From: Datisca glomerata
Lineage: Eukaryota > Streptophyta > Magnoliopsida > Cucurbitales > Datiscaceae
Direction: 5' to 3'
Assembly (NCBI GenBank): GCA_003255025.1
Contig: QANY01005876.1
Coordinates: forward strand, 758,843-822,842
DNA: 64,000 nt
Below are positions 11,864 through 23,513 of this stretch, piece after piece (position 1 is the first letter of the stretch; the number at the start of each line of letters is the position of its first letter). The translations under genes were made by a program, and so were the position numbers. A model generated the notes under the pieces. The model saw only the letters and a program-made list of their open reading frames with translations, did not search any database and was not told the origin of the DNA.

Positions 11864-12335
11864 TGTAAAAATCTACACTGATCCGCGTGGACGGAAATGA
11901 TCGATCAAGAGGTAATTTGATCTCCACCGTATGAGAACGGAAAGAATGGGATTGTAATCACGAGAGAAGGTCACATGGTTGCGGCTGAATCAGCAGCTGA
12001 AAAATAGAGGGATGAGACAGCTGAAGGGAGTAAATGAAATGAAAGGGGGGACGCCTGACAAAAAATCTCATAAGTATGGGTGAGATCCTATAGGCATGAT
12101 AAAACCCCCGAAAACATTGAGGAGAGGGGGATCATTTCGCTCCTTTTATGATTTTATTGTTAAATTGAGGCCTATATAAGGGCTCGTGTAATGGATGAGA
12201 ATGGGATAATTTGGGAATACAATAAAAGTTATATCAGAGCATTTACTACACTCCCTCTCTCACTCTCTAACCCTTCCATCATTTTTTATTTGTAATTACT
12301 GTCGACTCTATTGGTATGGGAAACATTCTTTTATA
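11864..12335 (+). mobile_element. 5' LTR of the Tat-lineage Gypsy element
   Basis: This ~472-bp LTR aligns by eye with 23039-23513. Shared blocks include tctcataagtatgggtgaga, ggcatgataaaacccccgaa, ttgaggcctatataagggct and ctctaacccttcca. It starts TGTAAAAATC and ends ttttata; the partner ends ctttaca. A TATA-like ctatataagg lies at about 12171, followed some 60 bp on by the probable transcription start region. Target duplications could not be matched. Confidence 0.75.
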
Positions 12336-12383
12336 TTTTAGTGTTTTCATTGAGAGCTGAAAGAAAAGCTCGAAAAACACACC

Positions 12384-13850
12384 TTGAAAACATCAAATAT
12401 GCCTAGAACCAAATTGAACGCATCCCTAAATAAGGGCAACGGGACCAAAAACAGAGACGATCATGTGGATCAACCAACCCCACCCACAGAAAGGCTGCAG
12501 ACAATCCTAAACATGATGCAGGAAATGGAAAGAAGGAACACGAAGGCGCTGCGTAGTTCATGGCAGACTTTGCAGGACCAAATCAATACGCTTCAGCAAG
12601 AACGGGCAAGGTCACATGTCGAAGTCAGTCAAAGGGCGAATAACAAGGAATGAGAAATCCACTCGGGGGGCAACGGGCAAGACGTATGGTAGGAGAAGCG
12701 CGAGAATAACAGAAATGTACAAAAGGAGGAAGTAGAAGTCCAATCCCAAAATTATGTGAAAGAGGTTATGGGTGAAGCTCGTCAGTCTTAGGCCATAACA
12801 AAAGAAGCAGTGGAAGAATTGCTAGAGCGGAATCCCTCACCCGTAATCCGTTAACCCCCACAATCTTGATGTCACCCATACCAAAAAAGTTCGTGACCCC
12901 TAAAATTAAATGTTAGGAGGGAAAACAGATTCTATAGACCACCTCCAGTGGTACAGACAAATAATGGCGTTATATCAGCACGATGACAAACTGATGTACA
13001 GGGTGTTGCCCACCAGCCTGGATGGAGCAACTCTGAAATGGTATCTTTCCCTTACTGTACATTCAATTACTAATTTTATTGTTATGTCATATGTCTTCCT
13101 AGAACAGTACTCTACCTATCGAGCGGTCATGGAAGACATAGAGTATCTTTTGACAATCTCCACCAAGAGAGTGGAGTCACTACGGGAATACACACACAGA
13201 TTTAAGGATGAGATGGTAGAAGTCGAAAATTACAATGATCGAGATACTAGACTAGCCTTCAGGTGGGGGTTAGACTTGAACTCACCCATGCTTGAAAATC
13301 TATCCAAAGTGAAATCATTGTCCATGGTGAAAACCTTTCAACGGGCGTAAGACTACATCACTCTAGAAGAGGAGAAAATAAGCTTGCTGAAAGTGCGTGA
13401 ACGGAAGACTGAGGAGTCAAGAAAAATGGGAAAGAATTTTGAGACTTGAAAGAAGAAAGTCTGACGGAATGAAAAGTGAAGATGGGGGAAATAACAAGTA
13501 GAAAAGAACGGGGTACCAAAGGCAGGGCTCAGATGGGATACAACCAACGGATAAGGTTTCCACGCCATTGACCATTCTGGTAAACCAAGTCCTAGACATG
13601 ATCAAAGATAAGCCTTGGCTTAAACGGTCAGCCTCGCTCACAAAAGAGCCAAATTACAACGATAAAGGCAAGTACTGCTCCTTTCACAGGAGCAGCAGGC
13701 ATTACACAAAGGATTGTTTCCAACTTAAAGACTACATCGAGCAACGGATAAAATACGGGTACCTCATTCAATTCGTGAAGACAGAAGAGCAGAAATGGGA
13801 AGTTGGAAAGGACACTCATGGGGAAGACAAACCCAACAACGGGAAATAAC
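12384..13850 (+). pseudogene. Gypsy (Tat-lineage) gag, broken
   Basis: Three frame pieces form one gag. The first, 12384-12653, has MPRTKLNASLNKGNG, then a glutamine-rich coiled region. The second, 12910-13350, is the Retrotrans_gag capsid domain (DHLQWYRQIMALYQHDDKLM, then LDGATLKWYLSLTVHSI, then VESLREYTHRFKDEM). The third, 13568-13849, carries a knuckle-like KYCSFHRSSRHYTKDCFQLK, the CxFHxxxxHxTxxC pattern usual in this lineage. Stops near 12653, 12790 and 13350 and frame changes between the pieces make it non-functional. A Retrotrans_gag domain normally forms the capsid. The gag lies just after the 5' LTR and a short leader. Confidence 0.85.
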
Positions 13851-13959
13851 CTCTCCGTGTCGTCAACACGGTTATTGTGCTTACAGAGCAGGAAGGAACC
13901 ATGAGGAAGGAAAGGAAGATATACTATAAAAAGCTGATGCTGGAAAAGTGCCTTTAAGG

Positions 13960-14480
13960 ATCCCCATGTGTCAGCGGGAATCTACCGCTGGTGTTCGATG
14001 ATCGAGATTTGGACCAAGACGGGCATAACAATGATGCTATTGTCATTTCAATACAAGTCAGCAACTACTTAGTGATGAGGATCTTGGTTGACGATGGGAG
14101 TGTAGTGAACATTTTATACCGGGAAACCTTATAGAAAATATCAAACATGAGTTACAAGGAACTTCATTATCATTAATAGGTTTCAATGGGGCCATCAGCT
14201 ACTTAGAGGGAACCCTTGTTCTTTCGGTGAATGTAGACCCATTCAACCATATGACTGAGTTCATGATACTAAGCACATCGTCCCCGTACAATGCTATCCT
14301 GGGGAGAACTTGGCTCTATAAAATGAAAGTCATCCCTTCAACTTTCTACCATGTACTGAAATACCCGCCACCATAAAGAGTTAAAATGATATGGGGAGAT
14401 CAAGCTGCTGCCCGTATCTACTCCGTGCCTGCTCTGGAATCTATCAAGAAGAAGGATATGGAAAAGGCTAAAGGTAAACG
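13960..14480 (+). pseudogene. Gypsy aspartic protease region, decayed
   Basis: The frame NLPLVFDDRDLDQDGHNNDA leads to VMRILVDDGSVVNILYRETL and a stop at about 14131. Family members normally have D-T/S-G at this point (for example VDTGS). Here the second position is Asp (VDDGS), so the catalytic triad is altered as well as interrupted. Downstream, the split motif SSPYNAILGRTWLYKMKVIPS (14280-14340) is the expected C-terminal flap and helix region. Several stops intervene. Confidence 0.75.
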
Positions 14481-14689
14481 ACCTGTAGATTTATAGCAAT
14501 CATAAGAAGACGGGCAAGTTGGCCCTTGGTACGAGGCGGGGGAAGAAACTGAACTTGTGTGCTTGGAGGAGGAATTTATAAGATGACAAAAGTTGGTAGC
14601 GTCTCAAAAGAAGTGGAAAAGAAAAGTTAGTGAAATTCCTAAGGGAAAACAATGATGTGTTCAGAACTACGACACAGGAGATGCCAGGT

Positions 14690-15560
14690 ATTCCTGAAGA
14701 AATCATCTATCATAGGATGAATACGGACCGCACTGTGAAGCCATTGAAACAGATGAATAAAATATTTTCCCTATAATGAAATCAGGAAATCAAAGAAAAA
14801 GTCAAAAAGCAGGTTTCATTTTGGAAGTGGACTATCCAGAGTGGCTGGCCAACGTGGTAGTGGTACGGAAGAAAAATGGAAAGTGGAGAAAATATATAGA
14901 CTTCACTTATTTGAACAAAGCTTGTCCCAAATATGAATATCACTGCCAAGGATAGATCAGATGGTTGATGCCACTTCGATACACGAACTACTTAGCTTCA
15001 TAGACTCATACTCCGAATACAATCAGGTACAAATGTTTCAACTTGACCAGGAAAATACTTCCTTCACTACCAAGTATGGTATCTATTATTAAAAACTCAT
15101 GCCTTTTGGACTAAAAATTACAGGGGCTACCTATCAAAGGCTGGTGCGCAAAGTCCTCTATGAACAGATCGGGAAAAGCATAGAAGGCTATGTAGATGAC
15201 ATGCTGGTCAAAAGATGAAAATGGGAGGACCATATTCAAGACCTGAAGAAGCCTTTACAGCTCTAAGAAACAACACCATGAAGTCAAATCCGAAAAAGTG
15301 TACGTTAGGGGTAGCTGCGAGAAAGTTCCTCGGGCACCTGGTGACGTAGCGGGGAATCGAAGTGAAGCTGGACCAAGTGAATGCAATTATGTAGATGAAA
15401 TCTCCACGGAGAAGAAAAGAGATAGAGGGATTAACGGGAAGGGTGACCGCCCTGAACAGATCCATCTCGAGGTCTACGGATAAGTGTAAATTAGCTTTCA
15501 AAATGTTGAGAAAGAATTCTGCAGACACGTGGAATGAAGAATGTGAACAAGCTCTCAGTA
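14690..15560 (+). pseudogene. Gypsy reverse transcriptase, decayed
   Basis: Recognisable landmarks in order are a RT entry segment near 14820-14890 (GFILEVDYPEWLANVVVVRK), DFTYLNKACPK at about 14901, a PFGL-like tctatgccttttggactaaaa at ~15100, and the catalytic box YVDDMLVK at 15190. They lie in different frames with stops between, so there is no enzyme. The order and wording match Tat-lineage polyproteins. The thumb and start of the RNase H link run to ~15560. Confidence 0.8.
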
Positions 15561-15579
15561 GAATTAGGAGTACCTAGCA

Positions 15580-15990
15580 ACACCAACTCTACTCTCTAAG
15601 TCGGTACCAGGTGAACAACTACTACTATATGTTGTTGTTTCGGCGGTCGTTGTTAGCACTGTACTCATGAGGGAAGAAGAAAGAAAGTAGAAACTCGTAT
15701 ACTTCATTAGTAAAAGCCTAGTAGCAGCTCAGGTAAGGTATAAATGGATGGAGAAGTTGGTGGCGGCCATTGTGACCATCGCACGAAAAATGAGACCCTA
15801 TTTTCAGGCATATAGCATCAAAATGTTGAAAGATTCACTATCAAGAGTCTCCTGCACTCTCCAGAACTAGGCGGGAGAATGGAGAAGTGGTCAATTAAGC
15901 TAAGCCAATATGACATTCATTATGAACCGAAAACCTCAATCAAAGGGCAGTCATTAACAGATTTCATCGCGGACTTCACTAAATGAGAAG
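15580..15990 (+). pseudogene. Gypsy RNase H domain, decayed
   Basis: The stretch contains pieces of the usual Gypsy RNase H: a YLAVS-like opening near 15630, VLMREEERK at ~15665, and a well-kept end reading RMEKWSIKLSQYDIHYEPKT, then IKGQSLTDFIADFTK (15876-15985). Stops and frame changes are frequent. This domain normally degrades the RNA strand of the RNA-DNA hybrid. It is followed directly by a second RNase H. Confidence 0.75.
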
Positions 15991-16009
15991 TTGAAAAGGA
16001 ACCTCGTAA

Positions 16010-16515
16010 AGATATTGAGGATGGGCCATGGAAACTATAAGTTGATGGTGCTTCAAATAATAAAGGAGTAGGAGTAGGGGTGGTAATACAAACCCCCTTT
16101 GGAGAATCATTAGAGAACTCCATCTCCTTCAGATTCAACACGTCAAACAATGAAGCAGAGTATGAAGCACTAATAGTGGGAGTGTCCTTGCTATGGGAAT
16201 ATAAGGTAACAGATGTGAAAACATTCTGTGATTCCATGCTGATTGTAAAATAGGTAACGAGAGAATATACAGTCAAAGATGAAGTGATGATAAACTACCT
16301 ACAATGGGCGAAAGACCTCTTAGGCACATTGAAAAGCTATAGAATCCAACAGATCCTGAGAACTAAGAACAGGCATACTGACGCATTGGCGAACTTGGGA
16401 TCATCGTTGCAATTCCCGTACAAGAGGAACGTCCCCGTAGAATTTCTAGAAAAACCAACCGTCTCGCTCTCGTGGAACAACATAACTGACACTGAAGTAG
16501 AAAGGGAACCTTAAA
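16010..16515 (+). pseudogene. Second (archaeal-type) RNase H of the Tat lineage
   Basis: After the first RNase H comes an additional one: VDGASNNKGVGVGVVI, then NTSNNEAEYEALIVGVSLLW, then CDSMLIVK, and finally ILRTKNRHTDALANLGSSL. The four acidic positions D (VDGA), E (NEAEYEAL), D (CDS) and D (HTDAL) are all readable. Only two in-frame stops are evident, at ~16038 and ~16252, making it the best preserved pol part. A dual RNase H is diagnostic of Tat-lineage Gypsy elements in plants, which supports the classification. Confidence 0.85.
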
Positions 16516-16559
16516 GAAGGAATACTTTAGAATGACAAGCTTCTTGCCAAGTAAGTACA

Positions 16560-17643
16560 GCAACGGAGCACCAGGTACACGTTGATAAATGAACTATTGT
16601 GTAAAAAATCCTTTACAGGCCCGTACCAAAAGTGTCTAAGAGAGAAAAAAACACAATATGTATCAGTAGAAATACACGAAGTAATATGTGGAAATGATAC
16701 CGGGGACAGATCATTAGAAAGTGATGAACGAGGGGTACTACTTGCCAAAGATGCACCAAGACGCTAAACAGTACGCAAAGAAATGTGATAAGTGTCAGCG
16801 TTTGCACCCGTTATCAAAATGGCCCTTGGAGAACTCAAAACCATAGCAAGTAATTGTTCGTTCATGCAGTGGGCTTTAGACATTGTTGGACCACTCTCCA
16901 CGGCACCTGCTCAGAAGCGCTTCTTATTGGTTGCAATACATTACGTCATTAAATAGATTGAGGCTAAAGCCTTTGCCAGAATTTGCGAGGAAGAAGTAAA
17001 AGGGTTGTTGTGAAAGAACATAGTATGACGATACAGAATTCCCTAAGTTCTCATATCTGAAAATGGACTTCAGTTTACCAGTCTACACCTTACTATCTAC
17101 GTGGAGACGTACAAGCTGAAAGGTCAAACTGAATTATACTCGACAATATAAAGAAACTACTAGAGTCAACCACTGGGAAATGGGTGGAAGAATTGACAGT
17201 AGTGTTATGGGCATACAAACAACTCCTAGATAAGCAACATGTGAAACACCATTTCCTCTAACATATGGAGCAGAAGTGGTGATTCTTATTGAAATCGGGA
17301 GCCCCATTATGAGATCTAGATTGGACGAGCAATAAAATGAAAAACTCCTCAGAAATAATCTTGATGAACTGGAAAAATGAGAAGCAGCCCTAATCTGGAT
17401 GGCCCATTACAATTAGAAGATGAGATCTTACTTTCCGAAGAAGGTAAGAAAATGGGAATTTCAAAGAGATACCTAGTCCTAAGAAAGATCTTCCATGTAG
17501 AGGGAAAACGTGGGCCAACATGGGAAGGGACATATATCATCAGTGGGATAGGGGGAAGCGGCTACTACCATTTGAAAATAGAAGAAGGAATGGACCTGCC
17601 AAAATCGTGGAATGTAGCCAACCTAAAGAAATACTTTGTTTAA
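16560..17643 (+). pseudogene. Gypsy integrase, decayed, with intact C-terminal tail
   Basis: The zinc-binding part reads GYYLPKMHQDAKQYAKKCDK and then CQRLHP (about 16728-16805), the HHCC end typical of Gypsy integrases. The catalytic core (16850-17300) is scattered over frames: ISENGLQFTS-like at 17050 and a VLWAYKTTPR-like segment at ~17205. From 17377 a clean frame ends with VLRKIFHVEGKRGPTWEGTY and a KSWNVANLKKYFV terminus, the standard end of Tat-type polyproteins. The stop at 17641 is therefore probably the original pol stop. Confidence 0.8.
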
Positions 17644-17770
17644 AGTTGTAAAGAGCATTATAATAAACATTTTCCCATATTTTTTCTCACAAGGATTTTT
17701 CATGTAAAAACTCTTGGTGTAAGCTCTCCTCATCTCTAAATAACAATAACGGCAATAAGTGCGTTAGTCA

Positions 17771-17990
17771 TTGGGAGGGGCAGCTCATAAGTAACTCCCA
17801 GAAGGAATTAAAGACATAAATAACTCCTTGGGAGGGGCAATTCTTAAGTCCTACTTCCAGAATGAACTATGAGTGTAAGTCCTTGAGAGGGGCGAACAAT
17901 AAGTCCTACTCTGAAAAGGAATTAAGAGCGTTAGTTCTTGAGAGGGGCATTTCATAAGTCATACTCTCAAAATGAAAAACATCTTCAAAA
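17771..17990. repeat. Tandem repeats, ~55-bp unit, four copies, in the Tat 3' region
   Basis: The motif ttgggaggggcagctcataa recurs at 17771, 17828, 17883 and 17938 (steps 57, 55, 55), each followed by a taagtc-type block and a gaaggaatta-type block. It lies just past the pol stop, the place where Tat-lineage elements often carry variable tandem repeats. Confidence 0.75.
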
Positions 17991-18430
17991 GATGAGCGAA
18001 AAAAGAAGAACGAATGTCTTCTATACATAACAACAAATAAACAGAGCTAAAAAAGCTGTGAAAACGGGTGGCTCGACTAAACAGGAACGGGCTAGCTCTA
18101 TTGTATATCAACCAAAACAAATCCTATTATTCAAGCCAACTTAAAAACAGTAGCGGGTGCAGGTAAATAGGTAATTACATAAATGAAACAATTTCTTGTT
18201 AAGTGAAAGTGTTTCGCTAAATTTTTGCCAAGTGTTTGAGACAAGGACAGAAGAAAGCAAGAGCAAAAAATCATTTGCTTAATTAAAAAAGGGAATAGTT
18301 GATAAAAGAAACAGTGAAAAAGGAAAGATCTTCTTATTGACTTTAGAAAAATACAAGAAGATCTGCCGAAAAGTTAAAGTACCAGAAAAGTAAAAAATAC
18401 ATGAAAGAGAAAAATGCAAAGAAAATTAAA

Positions 18431-20108
18431 TTAAGACTCCTCTTCAGGGGTAGCCTCCGCAAGAGGGTCAGAAGTGTGTACGTAAATGTTCAGTTCATGT
18501 TCGGCAGGGTCGTCAGGAAGGTCAACAAGGGGCATGCGGGGAGCCTTATTAGATTTGGCGTCACGGTAACCCGCACTATAGGCCATCCCCTCAACCTGAT
18601 CAACAATGGCCTGGTACTCAGCATCAAGTTCAGATTTACGCTCACCATCCTTATCCAAAGTTGCTTCTTCATACAACAACTTCCCCTCTGCCTCAGCCAT
18701 CTTCCCTTCAACAACGGATAAGTTCTCCCCGTTGATCTCAACAACCTTATCTGACTCTTTCAGAGATTCCTCCAACCTCACCCGCTCAACTGCAGCGGCA
18801 TCCTGTTCTTTGGTGAGACGGGCAACAACCCATTGGAGCTCCATCTTAACCTTACTCAGATGGTCCCGTTCTACGAAGACAGCACCGTGAGACTTGTTTA
18901 TCTTCTGCACCTTCTTCGTTAAGTCCGTCGTCTCGAGCTCCATTGAGTGGATGTCCTTCTGGAGCCCGTTGTGATAAGTCACAGCCTACAAAAATCCTCT
19001 AAGTGTTAGTAAAAGAATAGAGGAAAGAATAAAGAGTTAAAATTAAAGAAAGAGAAAAAGTTACATGCATCAGGCTGTGACTAAGGTTGATTACCTTTTC
19101 GATAATGGACATCTTGAATCCATGCTAGACTTAATCTCCTTCGTGATGATGTGTGAGGAACGGGTATCCTTTATCGAAGCAGGAACAAGTGGAGTCGCCA
19201 TGTACCGCCGCTACCTCAAGACGTCAGTCACCTCAGGCATCCCTTGAGAATCGCAGAAATAGGAGTTGACCTCTAAGCAGATGGGGAAGAGGAGAAGAAA
19301 CTTCTTCCTGTACTAGAATAACCTCGGCTGCAGGGCCAAAATGACCAGTTAGAGTAGGAGTAGGAGCGAGAATCGGCGGCACGACAATGTCAGGGACGCT
19401 ACGGGGGAAATAACGGATTCTATTCTCATACGAACGTTCCTCTCACCACCAACAGTTCCCCACAAGTTGCTCCGAAGGAGCTTCGACATCTCCAATTCTT
19501 CGTGAGCGAAATGGAATAGGCGTCTTACTCTTCAGTCTATTTCCGCTCTACCTCCCTCTTTATATCCTCTTTGTCTTCTTCCTCTTCCTCCCACTCAAAC
19601 TCAAAAGAGTCAGAAGTACTGGATGCCACAAGGTGGTGGAAGGCAGGAACAGGGACGGCCATGGGATCTTTAAAGTTGGAGATGAAGAAATGCAGCTTTG
19701 GCTGCTGGAACGGGAGCATACGCAATGTTGTCCTGCCTGCTTAGATCGAGGAGATCCTTCCAGTCCCATTTTGGGCATTTGTAGGAAGCAGAGAGTCGCG
19801 CAGCTACATCTCTAGAAACAAAGAACCTTTTGTTCAATTTCTTATGTGCAAAAATGAAGAAAGGAAGAAAAGGTCAATACCACAAATAATAATAATAATA
19901 TTAATAATAATAATAATAATATAGAGAAAAAATAAGGAACGAGAAGAAGTTGGATCTCTGGATGCTTACTGAAAGATCTCTAGGTCCTAGGGACGATCCA
20001 ACGGCGATCATCACCCTAGTTCCCGCCGATCAGAAGGGTCCCATCTTCCCAACTTTTATCTCCATTTAGGAGATCAGTGACCCCTCCCCCCCGGTATCCT
20101 GATGGCAT
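18431..20108 (-). pseudogene. Antisense extra ORF of the Tat element (coiled-coil part)
   Basis: Opposite to gag-pol, a coding-like region runs leftward. The last exon (18985-18431) is open for 183 residues and predicts a charged coiled coil (SMELETTDLTKKVQKINKSH, then KMELQWVVARLTKEQDAAAV), followed by AYSAGYRDAKSNKAPRMPLV and an acidic tail. Plausible introns lie at 19064-18986 (gtaact..tttgtag; exon text ..SLMH joins AVTYHNG) and 19969-19812 (gtaagc..ttctag; next exon DVAARLSASYKCPKWDWKDL). Upstream text such as SWEDGTLLIGGN resembles the plant 'putative gypsy type transposon' family (Transposase_28), usually found N-terminal to such coiled coils. Stops and frame changes occur between 19000 and 20100, and the gene is cut by an LTR at 20108. 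Its role is unknown. Confidence 0.6.
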
Positions 20109-21953
20109 TGTTGGAATATGTCTATAAATTAACGTGTAATACCTATTTATTTGTATTTAGTTATTTCTCAGACATTAGTATTATTGAATTCTTATGAATA
20201 AATTGAAATTTTTATTTTATATTAAAATGTGTTTATAAATTACTCAAGTCCTAGAACTTTCATCAATGAACGAAGAGTGAAGAGAGAGACATCCCCAGAT
20301 GAACTCTTCTCAAAAAATTCATAACGATATTCCTAGTCTTAGGAATGACTGGGCAATCGAATCTGATTATGACTGTTAGGTTGAACCAATGGATTCCAGT
20401 CTTGGGGTATGGGAGTGGCGACTCAAACGGTTAACATAGTCATGTTACGAAAAGGTTGAATATATCGGTAACAAATTAGTTTAGAGCCCAAAATTGTTAA
20501 CCAAGCTCTAAATCTAATTGTTACACCTTAAGGGTATTTTCATAATTACCTTAATCCTAAAGTAAAAACGTAGCTTGACTTAGTTAGTTATAATCTTTGA
20601 TATGTCAAATGAGTGAGTTTGAATTGGCAGGCAATACCTTGGCTGTTGGGATTGTAATTCAATTAAGTTGGAGTTACGTGATTCATAGATATGAAAATTC
20701 ATGGTTCGATTGCTGCTTTATTGATGGGTGTGTGAATAAATTAACCTGTGCAGATATTCAATGAATATAATTTATTATTATGTCATTCTTATTCACAGTC
20801 GAGAAAGGAGTTAAGAAAATGCTAACAAGATGAGTAAAATGATAATTTTATATTCTTCTCTTGTTCCTGATATTCACGATGAGTATTATGTTAAAATATT
20901 TTGTTGACCCTGAAAATAAAATGGCTTATTTACACCAACAGAAAACGTAGCGCGCATAAATCGAGAGTTGATTCGACATCGAACCTATAGTGGATTCGTA
21001 CGATGTCAGGATTAAATATGTCGAGAACTCATGTAGAAAAATTAACCGGGTATTTGAATCCTTAGCTTTGTTCATGTGGGTTCATTCGGTCTCAGAAATA
21101 GCTCATGAGAATAGAAATAGAGAACGAAGTAGATTGGATCAAAATGTGTTTTAGTGCCAAGGTATATTTCCTACACATATATGCGATGGGCGATGTCACT
21201 TAATTAGTTAAGTGTGATCATATGTAATTGAATTTAATTAGTTTATTATTTTCTAATTATTAGATAATTAGTTAAAAATAAATAAATTAATTAATTGATA
21301 ATGATAAATTAATTTATCAATTGGATTGATAAATCTTGATACAACCCAAACTCTAGGGAATACTATAATTTTCCGTAATTATGAATATATGGGGTGAATT
21401 TTTGGAAATGTAAAAATATATGAGTATATTTGTAAATATTGAAAATTACATTTTATCAATATCTAATAGCAATCTGATTGCAGATAGATTTAGGATAAGA
21501 TACAGTTACTTGTTAACAAAGAAAAATAAGAAAAATGATTTCCCCTCTCTCCATGTTGCCGTCGAAAATTATATTGATGGAGAAAAATTTTTATTTTTCT
21601 TCTTTAATCGTTTTAAGAGCCCACACTTAAATTCCTACACAAAATTCTCGTGAGATATATTTCTGAAATAAACGGGTGGTTGTTGGTTGACAAAATTTGC
21701 AAATCATTCTTGGAGTTGCAGTGCGAGATTCTGATCCCGAAGCTTGAAAAACACTCGAAGGAATTCTGCTAGTATTGGTGAAAAATTGTTTCTAACCTTA
21801 TCTTCTCATTTAATGTCATGTATGCATAATTGCACGTTGTTTGGCTTTATTTTATTTAATTTGATTAAATAAGTTAATTAGGAAAAAAATTGATATTCCG
21901 CCCACGAACCGTTCGTGGTTAAAAATTATTTTTAATTAATTTTAAAACCAACC
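20109..21953 (+). mobile_element. LTR-C copy inserted in the Tat element (probable solo LTR)
   Basis: It starts TGTTGGAATATGTC and follows LTR-C to the hallmark cgcccacgaaccgttcgtgg at 21899, then ttttaaaacca. The last bases differ from the CCCAATCCAACA end of the family, so the right border is uncertain. No PBS, gag or pol follows, and no clear target duplication was found. It splits the antisense ORF, so it is younger than the Tat element. Confidence 0.7.
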
Positions 21954-22335
21954 GGTCCTAGCTGGCACGTGGAGCCAAATCGTAAGACGTGCCGTATTTT
22001 TAATACTATATACGACATGAATTTTGTCTACAGCTATATTGAGATTATGCTTCCTATTTAAAGCTTTTATCCCTAAAACGATCATGTATGTCCTGTGGGT
22101 GTATTAGGAAGGCGCAAGATAGAGAATGTACCAAAAACCTCTAGAAGGAGGGGGAGGGAGCTTCAATCCTAAAGCTATATACATGGGGGCTAGGGTGATT
22201 TGGTATGGGGAAGGCAAGTGAAAGACTTGGGTATTCCACCCCCGAAGCCACAAACGACATCCGAGGGGTAGGCATCTTTATGATGATCCACAAACCGTTT
22301 GAACTAGTCCTGGTTCCTAACTAAAGGTATGGTGA
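21954..22335 (-). pseudogene. Antisense extra ORF, upstream part beyond the LTR insertion
   Basis: On the minus strand the text ENEFRVTIPLVRNQD, then FVDHHKDAYPSDVVCGFGGG, then RIEAPSPSF, a stop and RFLVHSL runs toward the LTR-C insertion. Position and direction match the antisense ORF at 18431-20108, and the composition recalls the N-terminal domain of the same plant family. Two or more stops are present. The assignment rests mainly on context. Confidence 0.4.
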
Positions 22336-23038
22336 CCCTAAACTCATTTTCTCCCTTCATGACTAATAAAGAAAACTGAGAAAGAGAAAGCAACAGAAGT
22401 GGAGCAGAAATGGAAGAAGAAGAGGACTTACAGGGGGCAGAGCAAACATGAAGGAAAAGTGAAGAAGACAAAGGCCTTATGCATGCTACAAATGCGAAAA
22501 AGGAATGCATTGAAATTTACAAATCTGAAAAAAGAAGTAAAATGTAATTAATTCTAAAAATACGTGGAGTGTAGCAGGAGCATGGAATAGAGCGCTTGAT
22601 ATGATAGCACCAGCTGTCATCCGCAATGGGTAAATGACGAGACGACAACTAAAAAGAGGAGGAAGCACGTCATGCAAACTCGCACTAACTGAGAATGGGA
22701 AGATGAAACGACGCAAACAATAACTGAGAGCGTGAACTAAAAACCCACATTTGGCGCCAAGAACCAAGAACGAGAAGGTGGAACGATGCAGAAAAGTGAT
22801 GAGTTACCATTCCTGAGAGACGCATCAACAACAATGGGAAATGAGGAAATGATGGTGTACGTTTCTATTATTCAATAATGTATCTTTCTGCAGGCTATTA
22901 ATATTTGCAAGACCAATAAAGCAGTGAAAAGGTAAAAAAAATCGAAGCTACCAATCCCCAACCAAGACACGCGTGAAGTCCACTCATTACGCCTCAATGA
23001 ATTGGAATTCATTGAGTGCAATGGAGGGCAAATGAACA
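22336..23038. other. 3' untranslated part of the Tat element with putative polypurine tract
   Basis: No credible domain is seen on either strand; the minus frames 22304-22510 and 22486-22767 are unassigned and may include the first exon of the antisense ORF. The purine-rich aatggagggcaaatgaacag at 23019-23038, immediately before the 3' LTR, is a plausible plus-strand primer site. Confidence 0.4.
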
Positions 23039-23513
23039 GGTACAAATCTACATTGAGCCACTTGGACAGAAAGGATCAATCAAGAGGCAGTGAGGAGATC
23101 TTCACCGTACAAGAACGGGTAGAAGGGGGTTTTAATCACGAAAAAAGGTCACTTGGCGGTGGCTGTATGGCAGCTGAAAGACAGAGGGATGAGATAACTG
23201 AAGAGAGTAGATGAAACGAATGGGGCACGCCTGGCAAGAAATCTCATAAGTATGGGTGAGATCCGATAGGCATGATAAAACCCCCGAAAATAGTGACGAG
23301 AGGGGGATTATTCCCCTCATTTTATTATTTTATTACTAAATTGAGGCCTATGTAAGGGCTTGTGTAATGGGTGATAAGGAGATAATTTGGGCAATACAAC
23401 AAAAGGGATGCTAAGAGCATTTACTACACTCACTCTCTTACTCTCTAACCCTTCCAACAATTTTTATTGGTAATTACTTTCGACTCTATTGGTGTAGGAA
23501 AAATTCCTTTACA
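23039..23513 (+). mobile_element. 3' LTR of the Tat-lineage Gypsy element
   Basis: About 475 bp, paired with 11864-12335. The pair are nearly equal in length but visibly diverged, by more than one base in ten in places (for example cctatgtaagg for cctatataagg). The start is GG instead of TG and the end is ctttaca. With its partner it defines an 11.65-kb element, or about 9.8 kb without the inserted LTR-C. Confidence 0.75.
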
